A DNA stretch of 64,000 nucleotides from Lactarius indigo (GCA_025766275.1 JAFKAC010000005.1:1364001-1428000); one strand, 5' to 3'. Numbered from the stretch's first letter, positions 1 through 15,600 are shown. Made by a program: numbers and translations. The notes: generated by a model from the sequence alone, not told the origin.

Positions 1-784
1 TGGATCGATGCACCTCTCAATCTTCTGGTCTTTCTGTCCTATAGAATTCGCAAGCGTGGAAGACTCTTAGAGATTGAGTTTTTCATATTGTTTTCATCCA
101 AGCCAGCGCTGGTGGTGTGGGCGCCTCCGGCATTTTACGCTTGGTTCCACATATCTGTGACCGGCGACGGCGGCCATACCCATGCGTAATGGCGGCTTCT
201 TGTGCTGGAAAAGAAGCCTAAAAATTACGTTATTAACTAGGAACCCTTCTTTCTCCGATTCGCCTCCACTGTACAATCAATCGCACGAATTCATGACTCA
301 ACAATCGTGCATTCAAACACCCTAGTCTCGCAGAGTTTCGTAACGCGGTCAATGATCACGGGGATCTGAGGGACACCTCATTGGGGTGTTTTCGTAAATG
401 TAAATGTGTATCTTGGTATCGTTTCATGATCTCATATATCTATACGCTCAACTAGTCTTGTGTATTTTTATTTATTTTATTTTGGGGGGGGGCTCACAAA
501 AGGGTATATTGACCGGTGATAAGAATTTGCTGAAGGGACCTTTTACAATAGCAGCGTACCACGCAGGTTATCTTGGGATGCGACACCGCATCATCATACT
601 ATCAGATCTGCATCAGACCGAAGCGACCTCCATGACAGGACGTTTATTCGTTCCACATGGGAGCCGTGAGGGTAGTTACAATAGTCTGTAGAGGCGTGGG
701 AGTAGGTAGGATTCTGGTTCTGTGTTATTCGGTATTACACGAAATGATATATACACTGTCATCGATTTGCCAGACTTTGGTCGG
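1..784. other. Intergenic, left edge
   Basis: No gene is supported here. Open frames are short and unlike any family I know. The right end lies just downstream of the BCKDHA stop codon and probably holds its 3' UTR. A run of nine or more G near 484-492 is the only low-complexity feature. Confidence 0.5.
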
Positions 785-2578
785 TCATTTGGAACGTCCG
801 AGAAGACTCTCGCCATTGTCCTTGAACTTCTTGAGCTCGGCTTTCCACGGTTCCCATACAGTCCCATATTTTCTCAGGAGCTGCGTAAGCTCTTCACGTT
901 GTTCCTTCTGTGGGCAAGGAACGAAGTCAAATGTTACCTATGGAGAGAAGGATAAGGAAGGATACCCACGAGGTTCAGGGGCTCCTCGCCACCATACACA
1001 TCAGAAAAGATTTCATGTAGATCATGCCGTTTCAAACCCTCCGCAGTTTTGAAGGCACGCATAACGTCCTTCTTCAACGACTCTTTCAGCTCGTCTTCGT
1101 CCGAGTCGGACCACCACCCGCGATTCTTGAGAAAGAGCCTGTACCGGGCGATAGGGTTATCAATGCGCTTACGATCTTCGACCTCTTGTCGTGCGCGATA
1201 GGCAAATGAATCGTCCGACGTAGAGTGGTGGCCAACGCTGTAGGCCGTCCCAGAACAGAATTTGCATATGTTGTGAAGTGGGGGAGAGGAGAACCATACC
1301 GATATGTCATAGCTTCGACAAGTACACCCCTACCGCTCTCTACACACTTACGACGAGCTTCTCGTGTCGCACTAAGGACAGCTAGCACGTCGTTTCCATC
1401 GACGCGGATGGTGTCGATACCGTACCCAGCGCCACGGGCCGCTATCCCGTCGCCAAAATACTGCTCTGAGGACGGCGTCGATATGGCGAAACCGTTATTG
1501 CGCGCAATGAAGAGGGTCGGTGATGCAATAGTAGATGAAAATAGCATGCCCGCGTGAAAGTCACCCTCAGATGCTGCACCTTCCCCAAAATAAACTGCAG
1601 CGCAGTTTTTGCCTCTTCGCGTCGGATCACGTCGGAGCGCATAAGCAACGCCAGCTGCTTGAGGGATCTGCGTGGCCAAAGGGGACGAGATCGTGTGGAA
1701 ATGATGTTGTGGAGAGCCCCAATGCTACACTCATTGGCCCAGAGATGAGGTGATTCAGGGAAAGAGAGAAAGAATGGTACCACTGGCATCTGGCGTCCTT
1801 TACCCGCCTTATCTTGTTCGTTTCCAAAACACTGGGCCATTGCGGCATCGATTCCCCACCCGCGCCATAACAAAACACCCAGCTCACGGTATTGACCTGT
1901 GGAGGGGTTGATTCCGCAGGTGGGATTAAGTTAGTGGGGGATCTTTGCTTACCGAGTACCCTATGTGAATGTGGATCCTGTTGACTAAATAAGGTTTACA
2001 GGAAGGGGAAAACGCACTCGTCGTCGGGAAGGAGTGCTGCGGCGGTTCCAACGACCGTCGCTTCTTCACCATGCTGATATCATTTAAGGTGAGACAGGTG
2101 AGTATAAAGGGTAAGGTTACACTCACAGCTGTCATCTAATTCGGGTTCACAAACGGTTGGATGAGGTGCACTAGGCGAAGACGCTTACATAGAAGGATAT
2201 CTTCCCCTGGCGCTGGATGTTATAAAGCAAGGTGTCCATGATAGGAAGAAGAGACATGTTCTTGTATCTAATATAACATTCCCTTAGTGATACTTCTTTT
2301 CAAGAAGAAGTGAGTAGAGACATCTTTCGGGCAAGTTCTTGGTCAAGCTGGCAATAAGGAGATAGACACTTGAAGAATGCGCGACAAGCAGCCTAGCTAA
2401 AACGGACCTCCGGTAGCTCAGCACCTTCTATCACGTTACCGACGCCATCCATGATCCTGTATGTCGGAAGCTGTTTTCCATCTGTAGAAACCGCATTGAA
2501 GAAATGTGGTTTGGGTGTTATAGAAGAGTGCGAGTTGGGCAAGACGGTCGAGAGACGTCTGGAGAGATTACGGATCAT
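785..2578 (-). CDS. BCKDHA: Branched-chain 2-oxo acid dehydrogenase E1 subunit alpha, mitochondrial
   Basis: This is the thiamine-diphosphate-dependent decarboxylase alpha subunit of the mitochondrial complex that breaks down the oxo acids of Leu, Ile and Val. The chosen start (Met-Ile-Arg-Asn-Leu-Ser-Arg-Arg) gives an Arg/Ser-rich presequence without acidic residues. Family landmarks appear in order on the minus strand: TYRIMDGVG near 2450, [13 protein letters not shown] near 2200, [14 protein letters not shown] near 2050, GKGRQMPV near 1785, [10 protein letters not shown] near 1590, [18 protein letters not shown] near 1450 and [10 protein letters not shown] near 1220. The last is the loop holding the regulatory phosphoserines in animal enzymes. 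The C-terminal exon encodes [16 protein letters not shown] and ends in TGA. At least six exons are needed. Several splices were checked, for example YR|VGHH, and the frame is kept throughout. It diverges from the surface-protein gene with about 260 bases between start codons. Confidence 0.93.
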
Positions 2579-2840
2579 GGAGGAGTTACGGAACAAGAAG
2601 AAGTTAAGCTGCAGTGTCACGTCTGTCACGCCTTTGTCGGGTGTGTCACAGGGATATTTGGGACGCGATATTGAGATCCGCGATTTCATTTCATTTGAAG
2701 ATTTGCTTGCCTGGTTGTCCCTTGCTTTACTCTCACACGATGCTTCTGGGTCGCTGTCCCGAGGGAACACCCTCCGGCCGCTCACCGTATTTTTATTATC
2801 CTTTCTCCCTGGTTCGATCTCTCCTTCAACCCCCCCGCTC

Positions 2841-4404
2841 ATGCTCCTCCCTCTCCTGGGGCTGGTATACATCCTCGCTTTCTCTCCTCGGGCCGTCCTT
2901 TCTGTTTTCCAGCTCATCTCATATTCGTCTATACAACAATGTGGGCCCTTTAATATTTCGTTCGCTGGAGGTACCCCCCCTACTGCCCTCCCACTTACTC
3001 TCACCGTCCTTCCTTTTAATTCAACGCCACTCGTTTTCACCATTCCCCAATCTGCGTGGGATACCTCTACGGCCTCTGGCTCATACGTCGCCTTTCTTCC
3101 CCTTCAAGAAGGGGTTTCTTTAATGGCCTCGTTGGGTGACGCCTCGGGGAATAGCGCTGCACTTGTTTCTGAGGTTATCCAAATACATCCCTCCGACAAT
3201 ACCTCTTGTATATCCACTGTTACTAACACCACCGCCTCACCCACCTTCCAATTACTGGATCCCACTGTCTCTCAGTGCTCACCGGTCAGCGTCGCTCGCA
3301 TTTCCTCTTCTTCGGACTACCCGATCTCCGTAAGAGTATTTATCTCAACGGGTCTCTCGTCCATGCTCCAGAGGACCTCTTTCTACTCAAGTCAAGGCGT
3401 TGATGTATTTACTTTCATCATGAGTGTCGCACGGGGTCTACAAGTAGCATTGCTATTTGATGATGGTCAGGGGAACCGCCAAGTTTCAGAACTGTTGTCT
3501 GTCGCTGGTGGAGAATCCAACCCCACCAAATGTCTTCAGATCACTTCTACAACATCCACTGCCACAGCTAGTGCCCCGAGTTTATCTAGGTCCGCACTAT
3601 TATCCACGATTCATCATTTGAGGCTGATCCGTTTACAGGTCTGCAGTTATTGCTATTGCTGTCACGTCGTCTGCCATTGTGGTCATCATCCTCATTCTTG
3701 GGATCTTCTTCATCCGCCGTGAACGACGGAAACTTGCCGCCCTCAGAGAAGACCCCATAGAAACCATCCAAAACCACGGCCAGTTCGGCGATCCCGGCCC
3801 CATGTTCAATCCCCCTGATCTTCCTCCACCCTCTCGAAAGCCCCCATTTGCCCCCATCGCAAGGGCACCCGCAGACCCCATGGATCTACCCGTGGCCTCT
3901 CCCCGGTCATCCGTCTTTTCTCCCTTCGTCCCTTCGAGTTTAGGGCTCGGGAAGAGTCGATCTAATAGCAGTCGGAATCCCAGCATCAGGACCAAGAGCA
4001 GCATTGGTGGCTCAAACTCGCGCCCCTTAGTAGACCTTGACATAGCAGGACTCCTCGAAGTGGCTTCTGTGAGACATCGAGAAGCAGAGATGGAGACACA
4101 GTCAAATTCCTCACGAGGGACCCCTGCGTCCACACTTGCAGTTCCCCCATCATCCCCACCCCCCTTACTCAAACCATCCAGATTTTTATCAGGTCGGAAA
4201 CGGAGTCACCAAGACCTGGATGTGCCTTTATCACCTCTCAGAAGGTTTTCCGACGTTTCGCTTACTACTCGGAGGCCGTCCGCTTTAGCACAGGACACGA
4301 GAGCTGCCACAAAGAACGATGACTTGTCGAGTCAGGGGACATCTTCTACCTCTTCTCGCAACGCAGGCGCACGATCGCGGAGCAAAAAACCAACGCGATT
4401 TTAA
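2841..4404 (+). CDS. Single-pass membrane protein with Ser/Thr-rich ectodomain (unknown function)
   Basis: Two exons, 2841-3589 and 3639-4404, are joined in phase by a 49-base GT..AG intron and give 504 residues. The first 25 residues form a hydrophobic signal-peptide-like segment. Residues about 30-245 are an ectodomain with several N-glycosylation sequons (NIS, NST, NTS, NTT) and few cysteines. A 20-odd-residue hydrophobic stretch at about 252-275 (AVTSSAIVVIILILGIFF) is followed directly by RRERR, so the topology is probably type I. The cytosolic tail of about 230 residues is rich in Pro, Ser and Arg and looks disordered. This layout is common among basidiomycete surface proteins, often loosely called Mid2/WSC-like sensors. 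I see no cysteine-rich WSC domain, so that role is not supported. A sensor or an adhesion protein are both possible. Confidence 0.8.
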
Positions 4405-5590
4405 TTCCGAAGGGATTATCGAAGCACCCTTCCCCCTTTCCCTACGTGTCTACACACTCTACTCGCTTACGGAATTGGAGGTCGATCCCACCATCGACCC
4501 CAGGTTTTCACGACAATCTACACTGAAGGCTCGCATACTTTTGGACCTGGAACCCCGCAATTTCTGCATGCACATTCATCTGAAATTTGTATCTATAGGC
4601 GCTAGGGCCCGTTGGAGTGCATGTTGGATGTTTACATAGTGGACTGTAGACATGTCAAGTATCATCATCAAACAGGTAATCGTAATTCGGCTAGCCTTCG
4701 TATTTCGCCTTTCAATCAGCCATCGCTTGTTACCCATCGCTTGTTATTTACATTGCTATTGTTATAATTCATCTTATCGGTACAGGAGGAAAACGAGCAA
4801 GTCGAGTGTGCTTTTCGTTGGCCTCATCCTTGTCACCCACTAAAACATCAGTTCCAACTCAATCAACCCAATCAATCAGTGCACTCCCGATGTTTGTGTT
4901 TCTTTCTGATCGAGCGTGAGAGCTCCTGGCGAGACGGGACACTAGTCGGTGCGCAGTACCGATCATCCGAGCGCCTGGCGACCCGCGGCGTGCGCGAAAT
5001 AGCCGCGATTTCAGATGCGCTGGCTGGCTGGACCCAAACAAGGACACCCTCCTACCAACCGACCCAAAAGAGTAACATACATGCGAGCCATTTGCAATTT
5101 TTTTCTGCTCCAACACTGAAACCATTAACCAACCGTTTATTGACAAATGGCTACTGTATACCTATTTCTCATTTCTTATTTTCCCTTTTTTCTGAGGAAC
5201 GAACGAACTCGGAAAAATGCTATTTGTCCATTGAGTGGGACGTCATTCTAGGAACAGGTAGTCGAAACTGATGCATTTCTAGGGCGTTAGTTTGGGACGC
5301 CACAGGTGATCCAACAATAAAGTACGTCTACAGGTAAGTAAGGATAGGATGGGGTCACCTGGGGGGTCACGGTGGGATGGAATGGAGTAAGCCCCGAACG
5401 ACGATCGAACCTGTTGTCACCGCCGCCCCTAGGAGCAGTTTCAGCCGCGGAGGTGTCATTCCACGCAGAGCAACGTTCTGATACTTGTATCAGGCTTGTT
5501 GTATAATACCCGAGTGACGATAAGGGGGACACGAATCACCGGTGTATCACAGGCACTGTGTGGGCTTTGGGCAAAAGGCCGATCCACCCA
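4405..5590. other. Intergenic
   Basis: This stretch lies between two convergent genes. It is AT-rich with short open frames on both strands, none with recognisable protein features. It probably holds two 3' UTRs; nothing else is seen. Confidence 0.5.
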
Positions 5591-5937
5591 TCACTTGTCT
5601 ACGTCGTCGCGGGGAAGCTTTTGCGCTTCCTCTCGCTCGCGTCGGCGGCTGCCAAACATGATGTCCACGTAATCCGCACCGCCTAACACGGGTCCCGAAC
5701 CACCAACTCCCGACGGCCGCGGCCGCTTCGCCCTCCCTTTGCGCGTGCCCGCTTTTTTCTTTGCCGCGGACGTCACGGCAACCGGTGCAGGTTGTTTTGA
5801 GGGGGGAGTCGTAAGCGCCATCGAAGCCCCACTGGCAGTCTTTCTCTGTGATGTGTGAATACAAGTTAGTGTATGCAATCGAGAGGCCTGGGGCTGTACA
5901 GTACCGTACGCTTGTGAACTTTTGCACTCTTACCCAT
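5591..5937 (-). CDS. Small basic protein of unknown function
   Basis: Two exons (5937-5905 and 5845-5591) joined across a 59-base GT..AG intron give a protein of about 95 residues. It starts MGKSAKVHKR, runs through a Lys/Arg-rich centre (KKKAGTRKGRAKRPRP), and ends in an acidic-to-basic segment (GADYVDIMFGSRRREREEAQKLPRDD). The splice keeps the frame, and the basic N-terminus appears only when the intron is removed, which supports the model. The composition resembles small nucleolar or ribosome-assembly factors of fungi, but I cannot assign a family, and the cellular site is only a guess (nucleus or nucleolus). Confidence 0.65.
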
Positions 5938-6265
5938 CTATGAATCTATGATGGTGGCTAAATCCAATAACTAATGCGTCTAGATAGCGAACAGTCTGAT
6001 GCTGGAGAATGGAAGAGTGTAGTCTGTTTTTGCTCGGCGGCGGCGCTCGAATGGAAAATGCAACGTGGAATCCTCTCATTAAGGTCAAATCAGATAAGAT
6101 GATGTACAAATCAGCGAACATAATGAGCACATGACTGAGCGATGGATCAGATGTCTAATTGATTAGGTCTAACATATGCGACTATTGCAAGAATGAAAAG
6201 CGATACACACGCGTCTGCAGACGCATGTACAGCAATTGGATACAATGCAGGAAAGTTTAACGAGT
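5938..6265. other. Intergenic
   Basis: This short spacer lies upstream of the small basic protein gene and downstream of the DAHP synthase stop codon. No gene or clear regulatory motif is seen. Confidence 0.45.
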
Positions 6266-7678
<1,413 letters not shown>

Positions 7679-9093
7679 GTTAAGATCTGTCACTTGAAGG
7701 ATGCAAAAGTAGAAGGTGAGTTTTAGGAGTGGAGGGGATGACAATGCTGCGGCTAAAAGAAAATCCGCCCACTTTTTATACTGCGAACCCGAGTGAGATA
7801 GCGACGCGGTAATGGGAGAACCCAAGCCTCTGGTTCGTACAGTAGCGATTGTTCCGAGTCGGGGGAGACGGTGATGCGGGTCACACCCGCTCAATGACTA
7901 AGCACACAAGTCCATCGGATCGGATTTGGCGTATTCAGTTCGACTGTACAGTCTGGTGATGGAGATGAAGCTTCCCATCTTAACACTGCCTCTTGAGAGG
8001 TACCTTTCCCTAATTAATCGGCGCTATGCGACTAGTTGCCAATCTGCCCTGATCCAGTGTTTCAATTCAGCAAAAACAACTCTGTTACAGTGTCATGTAC
8101 CGGTGGTCTGGCATTTTACGAGGTGCTAGCAGATCATAATGTCAGCATTCGGAGGCTAGAGTCATTCGCACATTGAGCGGTCGGACGATGGGTCTCATTT
8201 TGATCCCACTGAGCCCCGGTCCAATCAGTGCAGCAATTGCGTTCGGCTCTGGTCCAGTTATTTCTCCGGTGCCCAGGCGATGAAACCAACACCTTCCGCG
8301 CATACGCACTAAGTACCTTATCACATCGGATGACGGAATTGATCCACTTTCGCAGTTGGGTCGATCTTCGGGTTTGGAATCCGCGGACTATGATAGGCAC
8401 GAGGGATCGGTTAACTTACAAGGCGTGTGTCGTTCTCCGAACGAATACGATAATGGCGTGGGTGGCTGGTCCCACTTGCGACAGCGCTTGTGTGATTGGA
8501 CTAAATGAATACCGCCGTGTTTGAACCTGTCACTCCAACCAGTGCTGTGGCGGCCGTCCGTTTCTAAGGGATGACTATATCATCGGAAGGCTACCTGCCA
8601 GCCGTTGTGATTCAAAGGCAGCTTCGGAGGGTGGTCATTCAGCAACACTCAGCACAACTGCTGCTAGCGTACAAGTTCGGACCCCAGCTGCCAAGCCAGC
8701 TGCCCATCGGTAGTTAGGCGTTGGCGTATTTGATGGTGGGAAGAGAAGTCTATTAACCATGTGTTTAGACAGAACACATGACAGAAAACATAAGTCCGTG
8801 CCCTCTGATTTGAACGTACTTTGAACGGTCAGTCAATGCAAACGGACATCGAGTGAGCGAGGAACGGAGTTATGCACGTGCACGTGGCAGTTCAGTTGAT
8901 CGGACGCCGCCTCTCTGGCGCTAAGTACTCACCCACCCTTTTTGCCAGCGGCCAGCGTGAGTCCAACTCCTACATCACTTGCACCCTATTTCCGTTTTTG
9001 AACCGACTTCCAGTTGTTTGGAAGTCTTAGAAACATCAGATATCCACTTTCGGACCAACGTCACACTGCGCTCGTTGACAGCCTTTCTTCGTT
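7679..9093. other. Intergenic, about 1.4 kb
   Basis: This stretch lies between two divergent genes (DAHP synthase and TIM9). No open frame looks like a real protein. It must hold both promoters. A pair of adjacent CACGTG boxes is annotated separately; nothing else stands out. Confidence 0.5.
8875..8886. promoter_or_regulatory. Two abutting E-boxes (CACGTG CACGTG)
   Basis: Two perfect CACGTG palindromes sit back to back about 210 bases upstream of the TIM9 start codon. CACGTG is the core site of bHLH factors such as Cbf1, Pho4 and SREBP-like proteins in fungi. That it works as a binding site here is inferred. Confidence 0.4.
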
Positions 9094-9533
9094 ATGGACT
9101 TTTCAGCATTCAATGCCGCCGAGCAAGCGCATATGACCAAAGTCATTGAAAAAAAGCAGGTTTGTTTGCTGTCTGTGCCCCCTCCCCCGGCGAGGGCTTT
9201 ACGCGTTGACACTCACATTGGTTAGATGCAAGACTTTATGCGGATGTACTCCAGCCTTGTCGAGCGCTGCTTCACGTCGTGTTGCAATGACTTCACTAGC
9301 AAGGCATTGTCCTCGAAAGAGGTAAGGGAGGTCTACTGTTTACACCACTTCGCCAATGTCACACCCAGGAACAATGCATGATGAATTGCGCAGACAAATT
9401 TTTGAAGCACTCAGAACGAGTAGGTGCACGATTCGCGGAGCAGAACGCAGGTGCGTAACACGTCCGCGACGTATCCTTCGAGCTGACGACGAAGCCCTCG
9501 GCAGAAGCGATGAATGCCGCAGCACAAAAATAG
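9094..9533 (+). CDS. TIM9: Mitochondrial import inner membrane translocase subunit TIM9
   Basis: Four exons (9094-9159, 9226-9321, 9369-9450, 9505-9533) join in phase to give 90 residues, the usual Tim9 size. The twin CX3C motif that defines small Tim chaperones is clear: CFTSC near residue 37 and CMMNC near residue 57, with 15 residues between the two motifs. The start [22 protein letters not shown] and the following [15 protein letters not shown] are typical. Tim9 forms a hexamer with Tim10 in the intermembrane space, where it escorts hydrophobic carrier proteins to the TIM22 complex. It would be oxidised there through the Mia40 pathway, so no cleavable presequence is expected and none is seen. 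All introns are GT..AG and about 47-66 bases long. Confidence 0.95.
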
Positions 9534-10027
9534 AGCGAACTTCTATTCACCTCTTGTATCTACCTAGTTCAGTTAATATCTCGCTCCCGCGGTGTTGGGC
9601 ACCCCACATGCTCTAGTGAAATGGCGATGCGTCCATCCCGTTGTTAGTATGACCAGTTTATTCCCATGCTTGTGAGTGCCACATGAAATTATGTCACTGG
9701 TCATCTAGCCTGCATTTTCCCATCCCATGCCTACGTTTATTTACACCGTATACGTGATCCGATGTGGAGGGCTTTCTCCTTTTCGTGCTTGTGGCTCCAG
9801 CTTCTTGGTTGGCTGTCGCTCGTGTAAGTTGCTCAATCTACGATTGCCCTGCTGTCCTTTCCATCGATTTCGAAAGCTGAGTTGAACGTTGCGAGCTTGA
9901 TGAGCAGGCGCGACCACGTGAGGCAGTCCGGCAATCGGCAACACGGAAATGCCCCGATTCCCGAGTGGAACCACTTACAGACTTGATGACGACAGTCGTG
10001 GCCACACATACCTTTTCCTAAACCACG
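9534..10027. other. Intergenic
   Basis: This spacer between TIM9 and the peroxiredoxin gene holds a 3' UTR and a promoter. I see no gene or repeat in it. Confidence 0.45.
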
Positions 10028-10776
10028 ATGTCACATCCACTGCTCGGTCAACCTGCCCCCGCCCTCTCGTTGCCCAACGCTGACGGCACGACGTACGATT
10101 TCAAACCAGGAACGCAAGGTAAACCCGCTGCTGTGTTTTTCTATCCCAAAGCCGGTGCGTGTGCTCGGTTCTCGACCGATCCCTCGTATTCTAGTATCTT
10201 ACTGTGGTGTTCACACAGATACCTACGGCTGCACGAGAGAAGTATGCTCATTTCGCGATGCGCTCGTTGGTATGTTACGCCGACATCGATGACCGAAGAC
10301 CGGTATCTGGTGACTAACCCATTTACAGAGAACGTCGACTTCAAGGACTCGGGGATCACGGTCGTAGGCATCTCCGCTGACCCAGTCCCGGCGATCAAGG
10401 CGTTTGTTGAGAAGTACAACGTGACGGTGGGTGGCTTGAACGTTTTTCTTTCTCATATTGGGCTCACGACGAAAGGTAGTATCCGATGCTAAGTGACCAG
10501 TCTGGCGAGGCCCGCAAGGCATACAGCGTCAGCCGTGGAATGATGGGCCTCTCCGAGGGACGCGTCACGTTCTTCATCGGTTCGGATGGAGTTGTGCGGT
10601 ATGTTACCGTTCCGTTTCCTCATTAGGAGTGCTGACATCTGGGATGCAGGGACGTGTACGATTCGGTGATTAACTATAATGGTCATATTAAGGCTGTGAC
10701 GCGAGCATTGGAGGAGTACAGGCGCAAGGAGGTGTCCAGTGATGCTCCAGCAGCGGCGCAGACGACGAGTGACTAG
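10028..10776 (+). CDS. Peroxiredoxin, BCP/PrxQ type (Dot5-like)
   Basis: Five exons (10028-10154, 10219-10269, 10329-10426, 10480-10598, 10650-10776) give 173 residues. This is a thioredoxin-fold peroxidase that reduces hydrogen peroxide and organic peroxides. The core VFFYPKAD followed by GCTREVCSFRD carries the peroxidatic cysteine and, five residues on, a second cysteine. That CX4C spacing is typical of atypical 2-Cys PrxQ/BCP enzymes. VVGISADPV and YPMLSDQSGEARKAYSV are further family marks. The tail after the fold (about 20 residues, Ala/Ser/Thr-rich) is not conserved. Yeast Dot5 is nuclear; I see no clear localisation signal here. The second exon carries both cysteines and is only 51 bases long. 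Confidence 0.92.
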
Positions 10777-11017
10777 TACAGAACGCTGGTCGCGATGTCC
10801 GGGCTGTATGATAGTAGTTAGTTGATTATGTTCGTGCTATGGATGAATGTATTGGTGATACAAGTCACGACCCCAATGATCACATGTGCTTATACCGGGA
10901 TTGCTTTGACAACACAATAGCCGGAAAAAGGAAGGTGGTTATTTAAATACGTCTAGCACTCGATCTCGGTCAAACTTGGATAACTTGACCCACCCGACTC
11001 TTCAGAGCCAAGAAACG

Positions 11018-12508
<1,491 letters not shown>

Positions 12509-12520
12509 TTAATTGATGTT

Positions 12521-12526
12521 CACGTG
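12521..12526. promoter_or_regulatory. E-box CACGTG upstream of MPS1
   Basis: One CACGTG palindrome lies 92 bases upstream of the chosen MPS1 start codon and just 13 bases after the nitronate monooxygenase stop. Function is inferred only from position. Confidence 0.3.
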
Positions 12527-12617
12527 ACCGCGTTTCATTGGAACATGCCTCGTGGGGGACACGCGACCGAGTTGAACTTCCCGACTTGTCTTGGAACCAA
12601 GACCGGATCCTTTCAAT

Positions 12618-15600
12618 ATGTCCCTCCCATTGACCCCCCCAGTTATTCCGCGTCCGCCTTCTCGATTCGACACTCCCCCTTCCGACGAATCCGCGCTATA
12701 CGAACTCTCCTTTGATTATGAGCAGAATTCCGCAGGCGAATGGCATCGTGTTTCTAAAGGTCGTGCATCCCCTCCAACTCCTGTGGACAAGCAATCTCCT
12801 CCTTCTACTGACTCTAATTTGCTAACGGATGACCCATCTCCTGCGTCTTCGTCTCGTCAGTCGCTCACACGATCAGAGAGCCTCCCCGGAATTCCTTCAA
12901 CTTTACCCACCGAACGCCCGGACCCTGTTCCAACCGCCTTGCGCTCGCTACAACGCGCACTCTCTGGCCCCGTTTCACTCCCGCAATCCGCTTCGCAGCC
13001 GTCCCACGCACTCGCCCAAACTTCTTCTACCTACGTCCGCAGTGTTATTACGCCTGGCAGCTTGCTCAGCACAGGACGCACGGCTGGGGACCCCCGCCGT
13101 ACTACTCTTGACAAATTCAACGAGCGGGTTAAGGTTCAGCAGCAGCAACAAGAACCGGATGGGAACGACCTCCACATACAGACGACCGGTCTTCCTCAGG
13201 ACGAGAAGGAGAATCATGATGGCGGTTTGTCTCCAGAGCTTTCCGCGGGTCCGAGTAGTGTCCACCGTCGTTATTCACCCCCTTTATCTGTACCCGCGTT
13301 GTCCGGATCCCACCTCAACTACCTGTCCTCGCGTTACTCTTCCGTTGGCACGACTTCCTCGAGTACCCGCTCCACCTTAGCGGATGTCATCCCTCCGCAG
13401 CGGCCATCGCTGCCCATGTCATCTAGTGCATCCATAACGCGTCAGTTGATGGCTGGGCCGAGTCGTATCTCTCGCGTACAATCGCTCGTGCAGAAAAAGT
13501 TTTCCCGTGGTCTTGCTATCGACAAGATTTCCGAAGTCGAAGCCGTAGATGACGATACATACGCTGATCAGGCTCTCAACTCAGAAACGGATGGTGGTGC
13601 CGAGGAGCAGCCACGGTCTCAAGCTAAGCTCCAGCGTCAACGCGTCAACGCTCTCACACATTCTGCTACCCGACCGCGGCGGTCTGCAAGCCTCAGCGAC
13701 GCGTCTAGTGCGTTATACCTTTCTCTGCATGTCTGAGGTATGGTAACTGACTCACTCTAGCCCCGGAGCGTCCCGTCGCGCCATCTCTATCAAGCGCATC
13801 TTCTCAGTCCTCGGCACGCCCAGGGACTAGCATGGGCTTGATCAACTCTCGCACGGGGGCGACACGCGTAACATTGGAAGAAAGGAAGCGCCGTGAGCAG
13901 GAGATCGCGCTGGAAGAGGGTGGGTCAAATATCCCACTTTGCTGTTCTATTGTGTGTCCTCATATATATATATGTTGTACGTCAGAGTACGCCAGGGCTC
14001 AGCAGCGTGAAGAGGAGGACCTGGATGTTGAACGTGAGTTGTCACGATGACCTCTGTATCCGTGTTTAATGATCACGTGTGCTCCCAGGCCGACCGTTCC
14101 CACAAGATCATATCATCCGTGGTAAGTCGCCTTCACCGACGCACATCGCGGTAGCCAGTGCGACACATGTTCGTACCGCCTATGGACACCGGCGACAGGA
14201 ATCCGACACTCTGCGCTCCGCTGTCGGGAGCCTCCCTCCATTGCAGTCCCAACAGTCCGCCCCTGCACGACCAGCGTCGACATCACCCAAACTATCCGAC
14301 CCAACACCGCCACCGCGTGCACCGGCTGTCTCTGTGCGACACCGACGCAGTCCCACTATGCCAGAGCCAATCGTTGGCATGGGTGAGGATGAGGTGGCGC
14401 CGGTACCTGTCACAGAAGTCAAAACGCGCAATCTCGTTGTGAGCAAGAAAGCGTACGCGCGGCTCGATCTAATCGGCAAGGGCGGCTCATCGCGCGTTTA
14501 CCGTGTAATGAACAACGCGAACGAGATATACGCTATCAAGCGCGTCTCACTTGACAGGACAGACGCGGAGACGATGAACGGCTATATGAATGAAATTGCA
14601 CTCCTCAAACGACTGAGCGGGAATAGTAGGATCATCAAGTTGGTGGACAGTGAGGTGAAGCCTGGGCCGGGGGGGACCAAGGGTCACTTGATGCTGGTGA
14701 TGGAGTGTGGTGAGATCGGTCAGTCACGCATTGGATGACGCATTGTGAAACTTGGGGTTTAATGTGAGCTTGTAACTGGCAAAGATTTCTCAAGACTTCT
14801 TCAAGATCAGCAAAAGGAGCCGCTTAATATGGTCTGGGTTGCGTACTATTGGCAGCAGGTCGCGTCTTTTTTTCTTCCCCTGCTTACAAGTGCTGAGGTG
14901 TGGGCTACAATAACCAGATGCTCCAGGCAGTGCACGTAATCCATGAAGAGAAGATCGTGCATTCGGACCTCAAGCCTGCGAATTTCGTTCTTGTTCGTGG
15001 CCAACTCAAGCTGATCGACTTTGGGATCGCAAATGCCATTGCCAACGATACTACTAACATTACAACGAGACCATCAGGTGTGCTCAGTATGCCGCCCTAT
15101 TTCGTGTGCACCTCGCTGACCCTAGGATCATTGCAGATCGGTACCTGTAAACTACATGTCTCCGGAAACTATCGAGCTTCCCGACGGCATGCGACGCCTT
15201 AAAGTTGGCCGTCCGAGCGACGTATGGTCCCTGGGCTGCATTCCTATATCAGATGGTTTATGGCCACCCGCCGTTCCAACACCTCTCGGTATACCAGAAG
15301 ATGAAGGCAATTCCAGACACCGCTCACGCGATCGAGTTTCCTGAGTATGCCGTGCCGACCTTGCGCTCTGGAAGCGCCGGTAGCCCACCGAAGAAGCTCG
15401 ACCATCTGAAGCGGCGTGTATCACCAGACGTGATCGCGTGCATGAAGAAATGTTTATCGCGGAACCCAAAGGAGAGGGTGACCATTCCTGAGCTTCTGGA
15501 GCAAGAGTGGCTAGGCATGAAAGAGGGTACGTTGACTGGTTGATTTACCGATCCCGATCGCCAGTATGCTCATCTAGCACTTGGATCAGTTGGGGAGCCC

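Noticed and set aside
2581..3043. Minus-strand frame running across the surface-protein gene
   Set aside because: Only its end (2416-2578) is real, as the first BCKDHA exon; the rest is antisense to the signal and ectodomain coding sequence.
8134..8524. Overlapping open frames on both strands between DAHP synthase and TIM9
   Set aside because: No protein-like composition, domains or splice signals; they overlap each other in antisense.
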